From Hoplostethus atlanticus (lineage: Eukaryota > Chordata > Actinopteri > Trachichthyiformes > Trachichthyidae), in NCBI GenBank assembly GCA_034670405.1, contig JAXDDX010000010.1, positions 8,194,501-8,258,500 on the forward strand: a stretch of DNA of 64,000 nucleotides, in the 5' to 3' direction. Shown one piece after another: positions 63,368-64,000 of the stretch. Within the stretch, counting starts at the first letter, position 1; every line of letters starts with the position of its first letter. The position numbers were made by a program, and so were the translations under genes. The notes below the pieces were generated by a model. That model was given only the letters and a program-made list of their open reading frames with translations. It did no database searches and was not told the origin of the DNA.

Positions 63368-63808
63368 TAAAAACACATACACATTGCGACGCCGATGGAG
63401 GTGTGATATCTTGCTAACCTTTTTCATTCCTCTCATGAACAGGGGGGTGATCCTTTCATCATTTAGTATTATAACCTTTGAAACTTGAATATTGGCCACA
63501 TCTTGGTTTGTCTCTCGTTCACCAAACTGCAGTAACGCCTGTAATCTGTGTATCCAACGGCTACCTGAACCTTGACCTTGAATGTTATTGCAGTGCGACA
63601 CTTGTAAGAGATACCTGCACCCATATTCTCATTATTGTCCTTGTAAATGCCAATATTTGACATTTACCAGGCGGCATACAGTCAATAGTTCTCACTTCAA
63701 TTTATGATACGTGTGATATATGACATGCACAGAGCTTCAACTGAATGCTCTAAGTGTATAAGCTCAGGTGGGGTGAAGATTTTATCACTGCTATAACCAA
63801 GCGGTGAT

Positions 63809-63861
<53 letters not shown>

Positions 63862-64000
63862 AATGTTGGCAGTGACCCCAGACATGCAGAGCTGACCCTA
63901 TTAGCATTGTTTATGGCATGTTTAAGACTAGTAAACACAGTAGTAAACACTCCATTAGGCTCTGAAAACACCCCTCAACACCTCCACGGCCGCCGCGTAC

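Larger units (their letters stand above)
50781..64000. other. gene-free flank upstream of znf507
   Basis: No exon recognised on either strand. Contains simple and tandem repeats, an L2-like 3' tail, a strong CTCF-like motif and several unique AT-rich blocks with homeodomain-like TAAT motifs. Long frames here are all explained by repeats of CA, CT or the 45-bp satellite. Confidence 0.6.

Overview
This window is vertebrate nuclear DNA, almost certainly from a teleost fish. It has small exons with canonical GT/AG splice sites, very dense CA/TG and CT/GA microsatellites, minisatellites, and fish-type L2 LINE, hAT and Tc1/mariner fragments. No bacterial-style operon, tRNA, rRNA or CRISPR array was seen.

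Two protein-coding genes can be rebuilt exon by exon, both on the minus strand. (1) dpy19l3, the DPY19-family tryptophan C-mannosyltransferase, occupies about 1-25.5 kb. Thirteen coding exons (25534 down to 390) join in frame for 528 codons. The C-terminal part, roughly 190-200 residues judged from the mammalian protein, lies beyond the left edge. A fourteenth exon (18073-18339) has its own ATG and encodes a second version of the N-terminus and first membrane span; it can only be an alternative first exon. (2) znf507, a C2H2 zinc-finger protein, occupies about 35.8-46.7 kb. Six coding exons give a complete 1141-residue frame with ten zinc fingers. Its non-coding first exon is not identified; a candidate promoter lies near 50.6 kb. 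The order znf507 then dpy19l3, same orientation, matches mammals (human 19q13).

Layout: 0-25.5 kb, dpy19l3 exons separated by introns rich in CA/TG tracts that often abut the splice sites, plus LINE and DNA-transposon relics and a 27-bp minisatellite. 25.6-35.8 kb, intergenic, with a degenerate ~140-bp tandem array, a 219-bp CT tract and a foldback hAT MITE. 35.8-46.7 kb, znf507. 46.7-50.8 kb, presumed 5' intron of znf507 with a decayed L2 LINE. 50.8-64 kb, no gene found; it holds a 32-bp tandem array, a hierarchical 45/90/270-bp satellite and several unique AT-rich blocks that look like conserved regulatory DNA. In mammals the flank on that side leads to TSHZ3.

The two genes have no known joint pathway: one is an ER glycosyltransferase and the other a nuclear zinc-finger protein. 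The points most worth checking are the duplicated alternative N-terminal exon of dpy19l3, the alignment of dinucleotide repeats with its splice sites, and the hierarchical satellite at 60.4-61.3 kb. All exon limits come from reading splice signals and from remembered homology; no alignment or transcript search was run.
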